This document shows, in pieces, positions 18,096 to 26,450 of a DNA stretch of 64,000 bases. The stretch is from an uncultured Lentisphaeraceae bacterium. GTDB taxonomy: Bacteria > Verrucomicrobiota > Kiritimatiellia > RFP12 > DVOR01. The position numbers and the translations under genes are program-made. The stretch is taken from assembly GCA_949289005.1 (NCBI GenBank), contig CASEMQ010000067.1, positions 62,001 through 126,000 on the forward strand, written 5' to 3'. The notes beneath the pieces were generated by a model. That model was not told where the DNA came from. It worked only from the letters and a program-made list of their open reading frames with translations, and searched no databases. Positions within the stretch are counted from its first letter, which is position 1. Each line of letters opens with the position of its first letter.

Positions 18096-18228
18096 CGCCC
18101 CTGTTCTCTGTTCACTGTTCACGCATTTGCCATACGGGGCGAACCGGACGCGCACAGCCCCACCAGTCGCCCCGCAGGGGCGCCCTGTTTTCTGTTCACT
18201 GTCCTCTGTCCACTCATTTGCTATAATG
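18096..18228 (+). repeat. imperfect direct repeat covering the operon promoter
   Basis: Copy 1 (18096-18137) and copy 2 (18181-18228) share CGCCCTGTTYTCTGTTCACTGT and then CATTTGC. Copy 2 ends in the TATAAT used by the downstream operon; the matching place in copy 1 reads CATACG, a decayed -10. The promoter segment seems to have been duplicated. Confidence 0.65.
18219..18227 (+). promoter_or_regulatory. extended -10 promoter, probably leaderless, for the ykgJ-exbB-exbD-tonB-M60 operon
   Basis: TGC-TATAAT ends only seven bases before the ATG at 18235, so transcription should start at or within a base of the start codon. Confidence 0.65.
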
Positions 18229-18234
18229 CGGGAC

Positions 18235-18564
18235 ATGGAAACGCGGGCGAGATTTGTTTGCCGACGGTGCGGGGCGTGTTGCCGCGTGCCGGGGTTGGTG
18301 CGCGTTTCGGAGGCGGACGTGGAGACGCTGGCGGCGGCGTTGGGGATGGACGTCGCGGCCTTCACGGAGGCATACACCGATTTGGCGCCCGCGCGCACGG
18401 GGCTTTGCCTCAAAGGGGACCCGGAGGGGCCGTGCGTGTTCTTGGGCGCGGACAATCTCTGCCGTGTCCACGCCGCGCGACCCAAACAGTGCCGGGACTA
18501 TCCTGAGCGGTGGCGCAGCGCGGACATCGAGGCGGTTTGCAAAGGCTGGAGGTTCGACGAATGA
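18235..18564 (+). CDS. YkgJ-family cysteine-cluster protein
   Basis: 109 residues. It begins 'METRARFVCRRCGACCRVPG' and has further Cys at 'GLCLKG', 'GPCVFLG', 'LCRVH', 'QCRDYP' and 'VCKGW', the CxxC..C pattern of the YkgJ/UPF0153 family, thought to bind a zinc or iron-sulphur centre. The CxxCGxCC motif sits right after the start, so the start cannot be further downstream. There is no ribosome site; the extended -10 suggests leaderless translation. Its stop overlaps the next start (ATGA). Its role in this operon is unknown. Confidence 0.82.
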   Translation: METRARFVCRRCGACCRVPGLVRVSEADVETLAAALGMDVAAFTEAYTDLAPARTGLCLKGDPEGPCVFLGADNLCRVHAARPKQCRDYPERWRSADIEAVCKGWRFDE

Positions 18565-19199
18565 GCATGATTTGGGACGGCGGGCTGCTGTTTTGGCTGA
18601 CAATTGCCCTAACCGTGGCGGCGGCGGTGATTTTCATCGACCGGCTGTTACGGTTGCGAAAGATTGCCATCGACCCGCAGGACTTCCTGCAAGGCGTCTT
18701 CAATGTATTGGACAAGGGGCAGACGGACGAAGCCTTGGCCATCTGCGACGAGACGCCCGGCCCACTTGCCGCGTTGGTGGCGGACGCGGTTTCGCACCGC
18801 ACGAGCGACGAGACGCACTTGCGGGAAATCTTGGCAACCACGGCACATGCTGAGCTGTTGCGCTTGGAGCGACGCACGATGGTGCTCTCGCTCTTCGCGC
18901 AACTCTTGCCGTTGCTGGGGCTGATCGGCACCTTTGTGGGGGGGTATGTGGCGTTGGCCGCGATTGATGCGGAGGCCCCGTTGGTGCAGACGGGCGCGGC
19001 GGTGCGCGCGGCGGCGGGGGCGCTCGCCACCACCATCGCAGGGCTGATCGGCGCGGCGTTCTGCTACGCGGCCCATCATGTGCTCGTGCAAAAGACAGAC
19101 GCACTCTGCCTGGACATGGATCAAACGGTGGCGTTGACCTTGGATTATCTGGCGCGCACCCCACCCACGGAGGAACGGCACGATGGCGCCCAGGCTTGA
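18561..19199 (+). CDS. ExbB/TolQ/MotA-type proton channel subunit
   Basis: 212 residues. A first membrane helix (about 7-26, 'GGLLFWLTIALTVAAAVIFIDRLLR') is followed by a cytoplasmic part. Then comes the family's conserved block 'LFAQLLPLLGLIGTFVGGYVAL' and a third helix 'GALATTIAGLIGAAFCYAAHHVLV'. ExbB/TolQ pentamers use the proton-motive force with ExbD/TolR to drive TonB/TolA. The start overlaps the previous stop (ATGA) with GGAGG upstream. The next gene overlaps by 17 bases, so translation is coupled. Confidence 0.88.
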   Translation: MSMIWDGGLLFWLTIALTVAAAVIFIDRLLRLRKIAIDPQDFLQGVFNVLDKGQTDEALAICDETPGPLAALVADAVSHRTSDETHLREILATTAHAELLRLERRTMVLSLFAQLLPLLGLIGTFVGGYVALAAIDAEAPLVQTGAAVRAAAGALATTIAGLIGAAFCYAAHHVLVQKTDALCLDMDQTVALTLDYLARTPPTEERHDGAQA

Positions 19200-19692
19200 A
19201 CGGCACGGGACGCGCGTGCCCTACGTCTGGGAGCGGCACACCTTCGCGGGGCGGCGTTGGCCGCGAAGCCGCGTCTGGCGCTCGTTCCTGCTTGTCGTGC
19301 CTTGGATCAACCTGATGGCGGCGGCAATGTTGCTATGGTGTTTGGGGCGGCAGACGGTGGTGCAACCGGGGCGTGTCTTGGATTTGGCCTCCGCGGACCT
19401 GGCGGAGGGGCTCCCCGCACGCCTGCCCACGGCGGTGGTACGCAGGGTTTCCTCGCCCGAGCGCGGCGATGTCACGGTGCTCCTGCTCGACGAGGGCCGC
19501 TACTCCTCGGATGACGCGGTGGAATTGGATGCGCTCTCCAAGGTACATCCGGGACTCGGTATCAACCTCATCGTGGATGCGGCCGTGACCTATGGCGAGA
19601 CGTTGACCTGGGTGGAACGTTTGCGCGCCTGCGGGGTGCGGCAAGTGAACTTGGTGGCCATCCCGCCGGAAAAGGGTACGGCCGAGGAGTGA
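19183..19692 (+). CDS. ExbD/TolR-like protein
   Basis: 169 residues. One membrane helix at about 33-52 ('SFLLVVPWINLMAAAMLLWCL') after a basic N-terminus, then a periplasmic domain with 'VTVLLLDEGRYSSDD', 'GINLIVDAAVTYGETLTWVERLRACGVRQVNLVAI' read in order, the ExbD/TolR fold. The usual membrane Asp of ExbD/TolR is not evident at its normal place (the helix has PWIN), so proton use is uncertain. It overlaps the exbB-like gene by 17 bases, as expected of partner subunits. Confidence 0.75.
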   Translation: MAPRLERHGTRVPYVWERHTFAGRRWPRSRVWRSFLLVVPWINLMAAAMLLWCLGRQTVVQPGRVLDLASADLAEGLPARLPTAVVRRVSSPERGDVTVLLLDEGRYSSDDAVELDALSKVHPGLGINLIVDAAVTYGETLTWVERLRACGVRQVNLVAIPPEKGTAEE

Positions 19693-19695
19693 GGC

Positions 19696-20436
19696 GTGGC
19701 GCGGCGACAAAACATTGAACGGCGGCGCAAGCAAATCCGCCACTACCAGGCACGGCGCAGACGCCGTTCGCCGGTTTGGCGCGCCTTGCTGTTTTGGTGG
19801 GCGCCGGCACTTGTCTTCGCGATGGCCGGGGCCGCGTTGCTGTTGGCCATCGTGGGCTTTTCCCTTTTTCGCCCGGGGGTGGGTGCGCCGGGGCGTTATG
19901 TGCTGCCGCAGGCCGGGCTCCACTTGGTTCATGCCACGACCGCCCAAGTGGGCGAGGTACTCCGAATGGGCAATGCGCGACGGCTCTTGGGCGCGCTCAG
20001 CGACGCGGACATCGGGATTTCGCTGAAGTTGCCGTTGCCCGAGCCGCGCGCGATGGCCTTTGCGCCGCTCGATCCTTTGCCGCCAATCGATACGCGGCGG
20101 CATTCGCCCGCCCGTGCATTGCCATTGCCCTTGGCGTGGGAATGGAAGGCCGACGTGGCGCGGCACGAAAATCGTTTTGAGGTGCGCATCGCTGAGACAT
20201 TGGGAAAAGCCGGTTTCTCGGCCACGTCCGAGCCGCCCCCGGGGCGCGGCAAAGCGGTCTTTTGGGTGGGGCTGGATGACAAAGGGTGCGCGGAAACCGT
20301 GTTGCGCCTGGCGCCTTCCGGGGTGGAAACAGCGCCGTTGCGGGCGTTGCGGACGGCGCTTTTGGCAGGGCGCGGCCAGGGTGCCGCGCAGGGTACGGTG
20401 ACAGTGGTCTGGGACACAGCGAAGGAGTCGCCATGA
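19696..20436 (+). CDS. TonB/TolA-like single-pass protein
   Basis: 246 residues with a GTG start three bases after the exbD-like gene. A very basic cytoplasmic tail (about 1-26) and one membrane helix (about 30-58) are followed by a Pro-rich stretch ('LPLPEPRAMAFAPLDPLPPI'). The C-terminal ~80 residues resemble TonB_C: 'KAVFWVGLDDKGCAETVLRL', 'SGVETAPLRALRTALLAGRG', then 'GTVTVVW'. Topology, size and place after ExbB-ExbD fit an energy-transducing TonB or TolA. Similarity of the C-domain is my reading and was not tested by search. The stop overlaps the start of the M60 gene (ATGA). Confidence 0.6.
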   Translation: MARRQNIERRRKQIRHYQARRRRRSPVWRALLFWWAPALVFAMAGAALLLAIVGFSLFRPGVGAPGRYVLPQAGLHLVHATTAQVGEVLRMGNARRLLGALSDADIGISLKLPLPEPRAMAFAPLDPLPPIDTRRHSPARALPLPLAWEWKADVARHENRFEVRIAETLGKAGFSATSEPPPGRGKAVFWVGLDDKGCAETVLRLAPSGVETAPLRALRTALLAGRGQGAAQGTVTVVWDTAKESP

Positions 20437-22673
20437 GAACGATTTGGACGATTGCGGCGATTGGTTTGGCCGGCGCCTTGTGCGCGCAGATTTCCTATCG
20501 CAATCAAAAGCCCGCGGAGGTCACCAAGCAAGGTCATGTGATCGAGCGGTTGGACTACGACCGCAAGATTGTGTCCACGAATGGTTTGCCTTCCGCCGCG
20601 GAATACCGGGCGGAACTGGCCGAGCGCGAACGCATGAAGAAAGTGGCGCAGCAGGTGGGCCCATGGTTCGACGCCATCCAACGGTTGGAGATTGACCAAA
20701 AGGCCGCCGAGAAAAAGTACGCCGCCGATGGCGGTGGCGAGGCCGGCGACGGCACCGGCGAGGTTGTCGGCCAGACGGGCCAAGGCATGGTGGCCTATGT
20801 GGAGACGATGCGCATCTTCAACAGCGACACCTCCGAGGGCGGTTCCCTCTCGAAGGATGCGCGCCAGCTGAAGGCCGCCTTGGAGGAGCTGCTGTATCGT
20901 CGCGACGGCGAGGTGGTATGCGGCCCCTCGCGCGGGGTAAGCATCAAGTGGCCATTGGAATTGTTGTTGGTGCGCTATCAGAGTCTGCGGGCCAAGACGT
21001 TGCCGGTGGATAAACTCTACCCCGCGAAATCCGCCGACCTCTGGCCGGGCAAAGTGCCTGCCGATGCCGAACGCGTCCGCAAGAAGGTGCGGCTCTATCC
21101 CGGCGAGGATGGCTGGATCAGCACGGGGCTTTACGTGCCGCCGGGCGAGGTCGTCACGCTGGATTGCGGAAGTCTCGCAGGTTCCCTCACGGCGCGCATC
21201 GGCTGCCACAGCGACAACCTCCCGCCCAAAATCGTGCCGCTGGACGAAGACGGCAAGCCGTTGAACAACCCCTATGACCCCCAACCCATCAACATGATGA
21301 AGGTGAAGATGGGCTGGCAGCAAATCACGGACGACCGCCCCCTGTGGCGTTGGCCGGACATGGTTCGCGAGTTCGCCATCACCAAAAAGCGCCAGGAAAT
21401 CGGCCATGTGCTCGGTGGCGTGCTGTGGTTCAAGTGGAGCGGCGGGCGCCGCCCGATGGACGTGGAGGTCTCCGGGTGCGTGCAAATGCCGTGGTTCCGC
21501 CTAGGGCTCGACACCAACGAGGAGTGGGTCTCCACCATCTCCAAGTATCCCGCGCCTTGGGCGGAGGTGCAGACCAAGACGGTCATCCTCACCGTGCCCT
21601 CCGAGGACGTGCGGCACATCACGGATATGCAGGCGCTGGCACAATGGTGGGGCAAGGCCGCATCCATCATGCTCCGCGTCTCCGGCCACGGGCTCCCCAC
21701 CGATGGCGAGGCGGACAACTTCCGCGGCGACCGCCGCCAGTGGGGCATCCGCGACAAAAAACTGGTGCAACTCAACCCCGACGCCCCCCCGGACGCCGAG
21801 GAACTCGCCCGCGCGGCGGCAAAGGCCGCAGCCGGCAATCCCGAGGCCAATCGCTACGGCCGCGAGGAAGAGGCTGCCGTGCCGCAAGACCCCTCGCGCC
21901 CCAAGGCCATCAAGAAGCCCACCCGCGAAAACGAGCCCAAGTGGACGCCCATGCGCATCGTGGACGACATCCAAATCAACTCCGGCGCCGGCCACTCGGG
22001 CTATCCCATCATGTGCATCGACTGGGGCGCGGGCATGATGCACCTGCCCGCGCTCCAACGGGCCGGCTCGTGGGGCGCGCTCCATGAAATCGGCCACAAC
22101 ATGGGCCAGGGCCCCGGCGGCGTCTTCGCGCTCCCGGGCAACGGCGAGGTCATCAACAACTTCTACGGCACCTGCACAATGAACCTGCTCAACGGCACGC
22201 CCTTCAACCGCATCCAACGCGGCGCCTGGGATGCCGTGGCCGCAAACGTCGCCAAAAAGACGCCCGACCTCTGGACGAGGAGTTCCGTTGGCGAGCGTTT
22301 GGTCTTCTACATGACCTTGGCGCACCATTTCGGCGTGGAGAGCGTGATGCGCGTGGTCTCCGGCAACCTGGACAAACTCCCCGCGAACGCCACGGGCGAC
22401 AAACTCTGTTGCGCCTGGAGCCGTGCCGTGCAGCGCGACCTCACACCTTACTTCGAGCTCTGGGGGCTCCCGCTCTCCAAGGCCGCCTATGCCTTCACGC
22501 AAGATTGGGTTCCTTGGCCTTCCAAGGATGACGAGGCGAGCCTCTTCGCCAAACCGCTCGACAGCCGGTACGGCGACGATGACACCCTTTCCTTCCCCTC
22601 GTGCCCGCACGATGCCAAGACGCGCCGTCAGCTCCGCGCCCGCGAGCATTTCAAGAAAACCGCGACGGACTGA
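20433..22673 (+). CDS. M60-like (enhancin-type) metalloprotease, exported
   Basis: 746 residues with a signal peptide (MRTIWTIAAIGLAGALCA). The catalytic motif HEIGH (551-555) is followed 16 residues later by Glu572 in 'GNGEVINNF', matching the M60 pattern HExxH-x(8,24)-E. Before it comes the beta-rich M60 lead-in 'DGWISTGLYVPPGEVVTLD', 'RIGCHSD' and 'GGVLWFKWSGG'. M60 proteases cut O-glycoproteins such as mucins. There is an insert of about 60 charged residues before 'WTPMRIVDDIQINSGAGHSGYP'. The ATG overlaps the stop of the TonB-like gene, with AAGGAG upstream, so its translation is coupled to the ExbB/ExbD set. It may be a surface or secreted mucinase whose export or use needs that machine. 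Confidence 0.85.
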   Translation: MRTIWTIAAIGLAGALCAQISYRNQKPAEVTKQGHVIERLDYDRKIVSTNGLPSAAEYRAELAERERMKKVAQQVGPWFDAIQRLEIDQKAAEKKYAADGGGEAGDGTGEVVGQTGQGMVAYVETMRIFNSDTSEGGSLSKDARQLKAALEELLYRRDGEVVCGPSRGVSIKWPLELLLVRYQSLRAKTLPVDKLYPAKSADLWPGKVPADAERVRKKVRLYPGEDGWISTGLYVPPGEVVTLDCGSLAGSLTARIGCHSDNLPPKIVPLDEDGKPLNNPYDPQPINMMKVKMGWQQITDDRPLWRWPDMVREFAITKKRQEIGHVLGGVLWFKWSGGRRPMDVEVSGCVQMPWFRLGLDTNEEWVSTISKYPAPWAEVQTKTVILTVPSEDVRHITDMQALAQWWGKAASIMLRVSGHGLPTDGEADNFRGDRRQWGIRDKKLVQLNPDAPPDAEELARAAAKAAAGNPEANRYGREEEAAVPQDPSRPKAIKKPTRENEPKWTPMRIVDDIQINSGAGHSGYPIMCIDWGAGMMHLPALQRAGSWGALHEIGHNMGQGPGGVFALPGNGEVINNFYGTCTMNLLNGTPFNRIQRGAWDAVAANVAKKTPDLWTRSSVGERLVFYMTLAHHFGVESVMRVVSGNLDKLPANATGDKLCCAWSRAVQRDLTPYFELWGLPLSKAAYAFTQDWVPWPSKDDEASLFAKPLDSRYGDDDTLSFPSCPHDAKTRRQLRAREHFKKTATD

Positions 22674-22696
22674 CGCCGCCCCACCCCGGCACAACC

Positions 22697-23590
22697 ATGT
22701 ATCTTTTCGGACCTGTTCCCTCGCGCCGTTACGGACGCAGCTTGGGCATCGACTTGGTGCCCATGAAAACCTGTTGCTACGACTGTGTCTTCTGCCAGCT
22801 TGGGCCGACTCCGCACACCACCTTGGAGCGCAAAGACTACGCCCCGCTCCCGGACGTCTTCCGCGAACTGGATGCTTGGCTCGCAAAGGGCGAGCCCGTC
22901 GACATCCTCACACTCTGTGGTTCCGGGGAACCCACACTCCATGCGCATTTCGGCGAGATGTTGCGCCACATCCGCGCCTTGGGACACGCCTCCCTGCTGA
23001 TGAGCAACGGCGCGCTTCTCTTTGACCCCGCGGTTCGCGCCGACGCGGCCTTGGCCGACCGTGTCAAGATCTCCATCCATTTCTGGGACGAAGCTTCCTT
23101 CCGCGCGACCGTTCGCCCCCACCCCGCCCTCACCTTCGCCCAAGTCCTCGAGGGGTGGCGTGCTTTCCGTGCACAATACCCCGGCGCGTTGGACATCGAG
23201 TTCTTCGCGCTCCCCGGGATGAACACGGCCCCCGACCAACTCAACCGCATCCTTGCGCTGACGGCCGAACTCCACCCCGCCACCGTCACCGTGAACTCCG
23301 CCGTGCGCCCGCCCGCCGACCCCGCCGTGCGCGGCGTGCCCGAGGCGGAGATGGCACACTTGCGCCGGCTCTTCGCCACCGTGGCGCACGCGCAACACGC
23401 CGCGCACGCCCCCACACCCGAGCCCTACTCCGAGGAGGCGCTTCTGGCGCTCGCCCGCCGCCATCCCCTCACGCCCGCCCAATTCGCACGCTACTTCGCC
23501 GTGCCGGAACAAACCATTCGCGAGGCTTTGGGGCGCCATGCGGCGGAAGACCCCTATGCCGCGCGCGCCCTCGCCTACCCTAAGCCCTAA
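22697..23590 (+). CDS. radical SAM protein (COG0731-like)
   Basis: 297 residues. It begins 'YLFGPVPSRRYGRSLGIDL' and carries the [4Fe-4S] motif Cys26-x3-Cys30-x2-Cys33 ('KTCCYDCVFC'). 'TLCGSGEPTLH' is the family's GGEP-like SAM motif, followed by 'IEFFALPGMN'. This start and motif set is typical of stand-alone radical SAM enzymes of unknown substrate (COG0731 relatives). The C-terminal ~70 residues resemble a small helical domain. It lies 23 bases after the M60 gene; no good ribosome site is visible. Confidence 0.82.
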   Translation: MYLFGPVPSRRYGRSLGIDLVPMKTCCYDCVFCQLGPTPHTTLERKDYAPLPDVFRELDAWLAKGEPVDILTLCGSGEPTLHAHFGEMLRHIRALGHASLLMSNGALLFDPAVRADAALADRVKISIHFWDEASFRATVRPHPALTFAQVLEGWRAFRAQYPGALDIEFFALPGMNTAPDQLNRILALTAELHPATVTVNSAVRPPADPAVRGVPEAEMAHLRRLFATVAHAQHAAHAPTPEPYSEEALLALARRHPLTPAQFARYFAVPEQTIREALGRHAAEDPYAARALAYPKP

Positions 23591-23596
23591 AGTACG

Positions 23597-25354
23597 ATGC
23601 CCACCCTTGCCCAAGCCTTTGCCGACCCCGAGGTGGGCTTGCGGCGCCACCGACCGGCCTTTGGCTGGTGCGTCGCGATTGTCCTCGGCGTGGCGCTTGG
23701 CTTTGTCTTCGGGAAAGGCGGTGTTTGGTTGGGCGCGGCAGGGGTGACGCTCGTGGCGGCATGGCTTTGGCGACGACAGGCCGCGCCTTGGCTTTGCTTG
23801 GCCTGCCTGTGCCTCAGTGCTTGGCGTGGCGCCTTCACGCATGACGCGTACGCCGCGACGAAGGCGCTTCTGGGCCCGTGGCGCGCCGAGGGCGCGACCG
23901 TCCCGCTCCGTTTCGTCGTCTCCGACGACTGTCGTACCGTGTGGCGCAAACGCGGTGGTCCCTACTGCACCTTCACGGCAGACAACCCGCACCTTCCCGA
24001 TGGCACCCCCATCCAAGGCATCACCATCACAATCAATTGGTATGGCAACCTCTATCATTTTCCCAAGACCGGCCAGGCGTGGGAGGCCCCGGCCAAGTTC
24101 CATCGCGTGGACTGGCGCACCCGCGCCCCATGCTCCGTGCGCGGTGCCGCCGCCAAACGTCTGCCCAAGAACGATTGCCCCGATGCGTGGCGATACCGAT
24201 TTGCGCGGCTTCGCGATCGCCTGGCGGCAAACCTTGCCCTCGGCGTGGCCCCCTCGGAGGCATTGGTGGCGCAGACCATGACCTTGGGCGCACGGCTACG
24301 TCTCCCGCGCGAGGAACTCCAGCGCTATGCCGACGCCGGCATCATCCATGTGCTCTCCATCTCCGGTTTGCACGTTGGCATCGTGACGGGATTGCTGATT
24401 TGGCTTCTTGCGTGGGTCGGCGTGCGCTTGCGCACACGTGCGCTGTTGCTGATTCCCGCGCTCTTCTTCTATCTCTTTTTGGTAGGCGCGCCACCACCGG
24501 CCACCCGCGCCTGCGTGATGGCGAGCGTCTGGTGCGCGGCGCCTTGTTTCCTGCGGCGCACCGATGCCGCCAATGCGCTCTTTGTCACCGCGGCCGCCGT
24601 GACGCTGTGGGAACCGGCCTGGGTGACCAACGCCGGCGCGGTGCTCTCCTTCGCCGTGATGGGAGGCATCTTTCTCTGGATGCCGCCATTGGCCTATTTC
24701 CTCTGCAAGGCATTGCGCGTCCTGCCGCGCCAACACGATGCCCCCGGCCCGCCGCCACCCACGCCGGGCCACGTCCGCCTAAGACGTGGCCTGGCCTATG
24801 GATTGGCGCTCTCGCTATCGGCATGGCTGGCTTCGCTCCCGCTTTGCCTGCACTACTTCGGGCGACTCTCGTTGATTGGGCTCTGCCTCAATCTGCTGAT
24901 TCCGGCCGCCAGCGCCATCATCGTCTGGGGAAGTTGCGTCAGCGCGTGCGTGGGGTTTGTGTTTCCCCTGTTTGCCATCTTCCTGAACCGCGTGAGCGCC
25001 TTCGTGTTGCATGCCATCGCACTCTGCTCCGAGTTGGCGCTCTATCTGCCCGGCGCAGTGGTGGAATGCCCACGCCTGGGGCTCGGCGCAACGGCCGCGA
25101 TCCAGGCGGTCATCCTGATTGGCGGCATCTGGGTGCGTTCGGCCGAGCGTCGCGCGCGCCTCGACGACCCGCTCGACCCCAATCGCCCGTGCTTCCTGCT
25201 CCTGCAAGGCGCGCCTACTTGTCCTCGTCCGCCACCGGGGAAATCACCGCCACCGCCGAACACAGCAGACACCATGGTATGGCCGCGACCGCCGCCCGCA
25301 GAAACGCCACCGGCTCAATCGCCTCGCCCCCCAGCAACCGCGCCAACGGATTGA
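23597..25354 (+). CDS. comEC: ComEC/Rec2-type membrane channel protein (no metallo-beta-lactamase domain)
   Basis: 585 residues with about 9-11 membrane segments. The competence-domain signature 'ADAGIIHVLSISGLHVGIV' is at about 249-267, followed by 'PPATRACVMASVW' and 'NAGAVLSFAVMGGIFLW'. The N-terminal part has a DUF4131-like region. ComEC carries single-stranded DNA across the inner membrane in natural transformation; the usual C-terminal metallo-beta-lactamase domain is missing. The last ~50 residues are Pro-rich and overlap the convergent ABC permease gene by 140 bases. dprA at 46 kb supports a competence pathway. Confidence 0.85.
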   Translation: MPTLAQAFADPEVGLRRHRPAFGWCVAIVLGVALGFVFGKGGVWLGAAGVTLVAAWLWRRQAAPWLCLACLCLSAWRGAFTHDAYAATKALLGPWRAEGATVPLRFVVSDDCRTVWRKRGGPYCTFTADNPHLPDGTPIQGITITINWYGNLYHFPKTGQAWEAPAKFHRVDWRTRAPCSVRGAAAKRLPKNDCPDAWRYRFARLRDRLAANLALGVAPSEALVAQTMTLGARLRLPREELQRYADAGIIHVLSISGLHVGIVTGLLIWLLAWVGVRLRTRALLLIPALFFYLFLVGAPPPATRACVMASVWCAAPCFLRRTDAANALFVTAAAVTLWEPAWVTNAGAVLSFAVMGGIFLWMPPLAYFLCKALRVLPRQHDAPGPPPPTPGHVRLRRGLAYGLALSLSAWLASLPLCLHYFGRLSLIGLCLNLLIPAASAIIVWGSCVSACVGFVFPLFAIFLNRVSAFVLHAIALCSELALYLPGAVVECPRLGLGATAAIQAVILIGGIWVRSAERRARLDDPLDPNRPCFLLLQGAPTCPRPPPGKSPPPPNTADTMVWPRPPPAETPPAQSPRPPATAPTD

Positions 25355-26450
25355 GCGCGACCAGCGCCTGGAAAGGCCGCGCCACCGCCCACGAGACCAC
25401 CGCCGAAAGCCGCGTCCACCAATTGACCATTTCCTCGGAGACCGAGGTCGGCGGCGACAACGCCGCCGCCGTGGCCGCCAACAACGCGACCGTGCCCGTG
25501 AACAACGTCACCGGCAGCGAAAAGGCACACCCCAACGCACACCCCAACGCCGCAGCCATCGCCACCGTCAGAAACAGCGCCAGGCAAAAATAGGCCAAGT
25601 TGAGCAACGGTGCCTGCCCGGGCAACAGCAACGCCACATCGGCACGCTCCCGATAAATCACGGAGCAGGCCTCGCGCGTGTCCAACCGATCCAGCGTCAC
25701 CGTCACCGCCTGTCCCGGAACGACAAAGTCCGCAGGAAGCGGCTGGGCAAAGCCCGTGTCGCGCAATTCCGTGGGGCGGAACGTGAGCGTTTTTCCCGCG
25801 CACGCGGCAGTCACCCACAACGCCAACGCGTCCCGCGCACCCAGGAATGGCGCCCCGGAGAGACGAAAGGTTGCCGCGCCGGCCTTCGCCACAGGCAGAA
25901 AGTGATAGATCCGCGGCTCGCCGGGACGCAACTCCGTGTAGGCCACCTCCAGGTGGTCACGCACCGCGCGCAGCAGGCGCGCCTCCGGCACGCCCACCGG
26001 CACGCGCCCCACCGCGCGCAAGCGTGCCAACTCGGCGCGCGCGGCCGCGTCCAGATCCGGCAAGGCCGGCCGCATCACGGTCCGCCCCTCGGGAATGGCA
26101 CGGAAGGCCAAGGCCACCCACAGAATCACCGTCAGCGCGGCGAACGGCGCCAAAACACCTGCCAGCCGCCCCCACCACAGCGCCCAGCGCCGCACGGGCT
26201 TGGTGAACGTCAGCGTCAGCCGATGCCGTTCGCGATCCAGCGCATAGGCCGTGCCGCCGCACCAGAGCGCCGAGACGATCAACACCATCCACGCCAACAC
26301 CACGCCGTATCCCGTGCGCACCAACCCCGCATCCGCACGCCCCGGAAGCGCCAACAGGCAAAACGCCAAAACCGCCGCCAACGCCACCAACAACGGACCG
26401 CGCGCCGCGCGCCGCCAACCCAGCGTCAGCTCCGGCCACAACAGGCTCAC
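25215..26450 (-). CDS. ABC-2 type permease, large subunit
   Basis: 411 residues with a GTG start that overlaps the stop of the ATPase gene (GTGA). A first pair of membrane segments ('GPLLVALAAVLAFCLLAL', 'VLAWMVLIVSALWCGGTAYALDRER') and a third ('LAPFAALTVILWVALAF') are followed by a large extracytoplasmic domain (about 160-310). A C-terminal set of segments comes after it ('LAYFCLALFLTVAMAAALG', 'VTLFTGTVALLAATAAAL'). The 'KPVRRWALWWGR' loop is usual for ABC-2 exporters. It is paired with the ATPase and a second permease. The cargo is unknown. The 3' end overlaps comEC on the other strand. Confidence 0.8.
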   Translation of the reverse strand: MSLLWPELTLGWRRAARGPLLVALAAVLAFCLLALPGRADAGLVRTGYGVVLAWMVLIVSALWCGGTAYALDRERHRLTLTFTKPVRRWALWWGRLAGVLAPFAALTVILWVALAFRAIPEGRTVMRPALPDLDAAARAELARLRAVGRVPVGVPEARLLRAVRDHLEVAYTELRPGEPRIYHFLPVAKAGAATFRLSGAPFLGARDALALWVTAACAGKTLTFRPTELRDTGFAQPLPADFVVPGQAVTVTLDRLDTREACSVIYRERADVALLLPGQAPLLNLAYFCLALFLTVAMAAALGCALGCAFSLPVTLFTGTVALLAATAAALSPPTSVSEEMVNWWTRLSAVVSWAVARPFQALVALNPLARLLGGEAIEPVAFLRAAVAAIPWCLLCSAVAVISPVADEDK

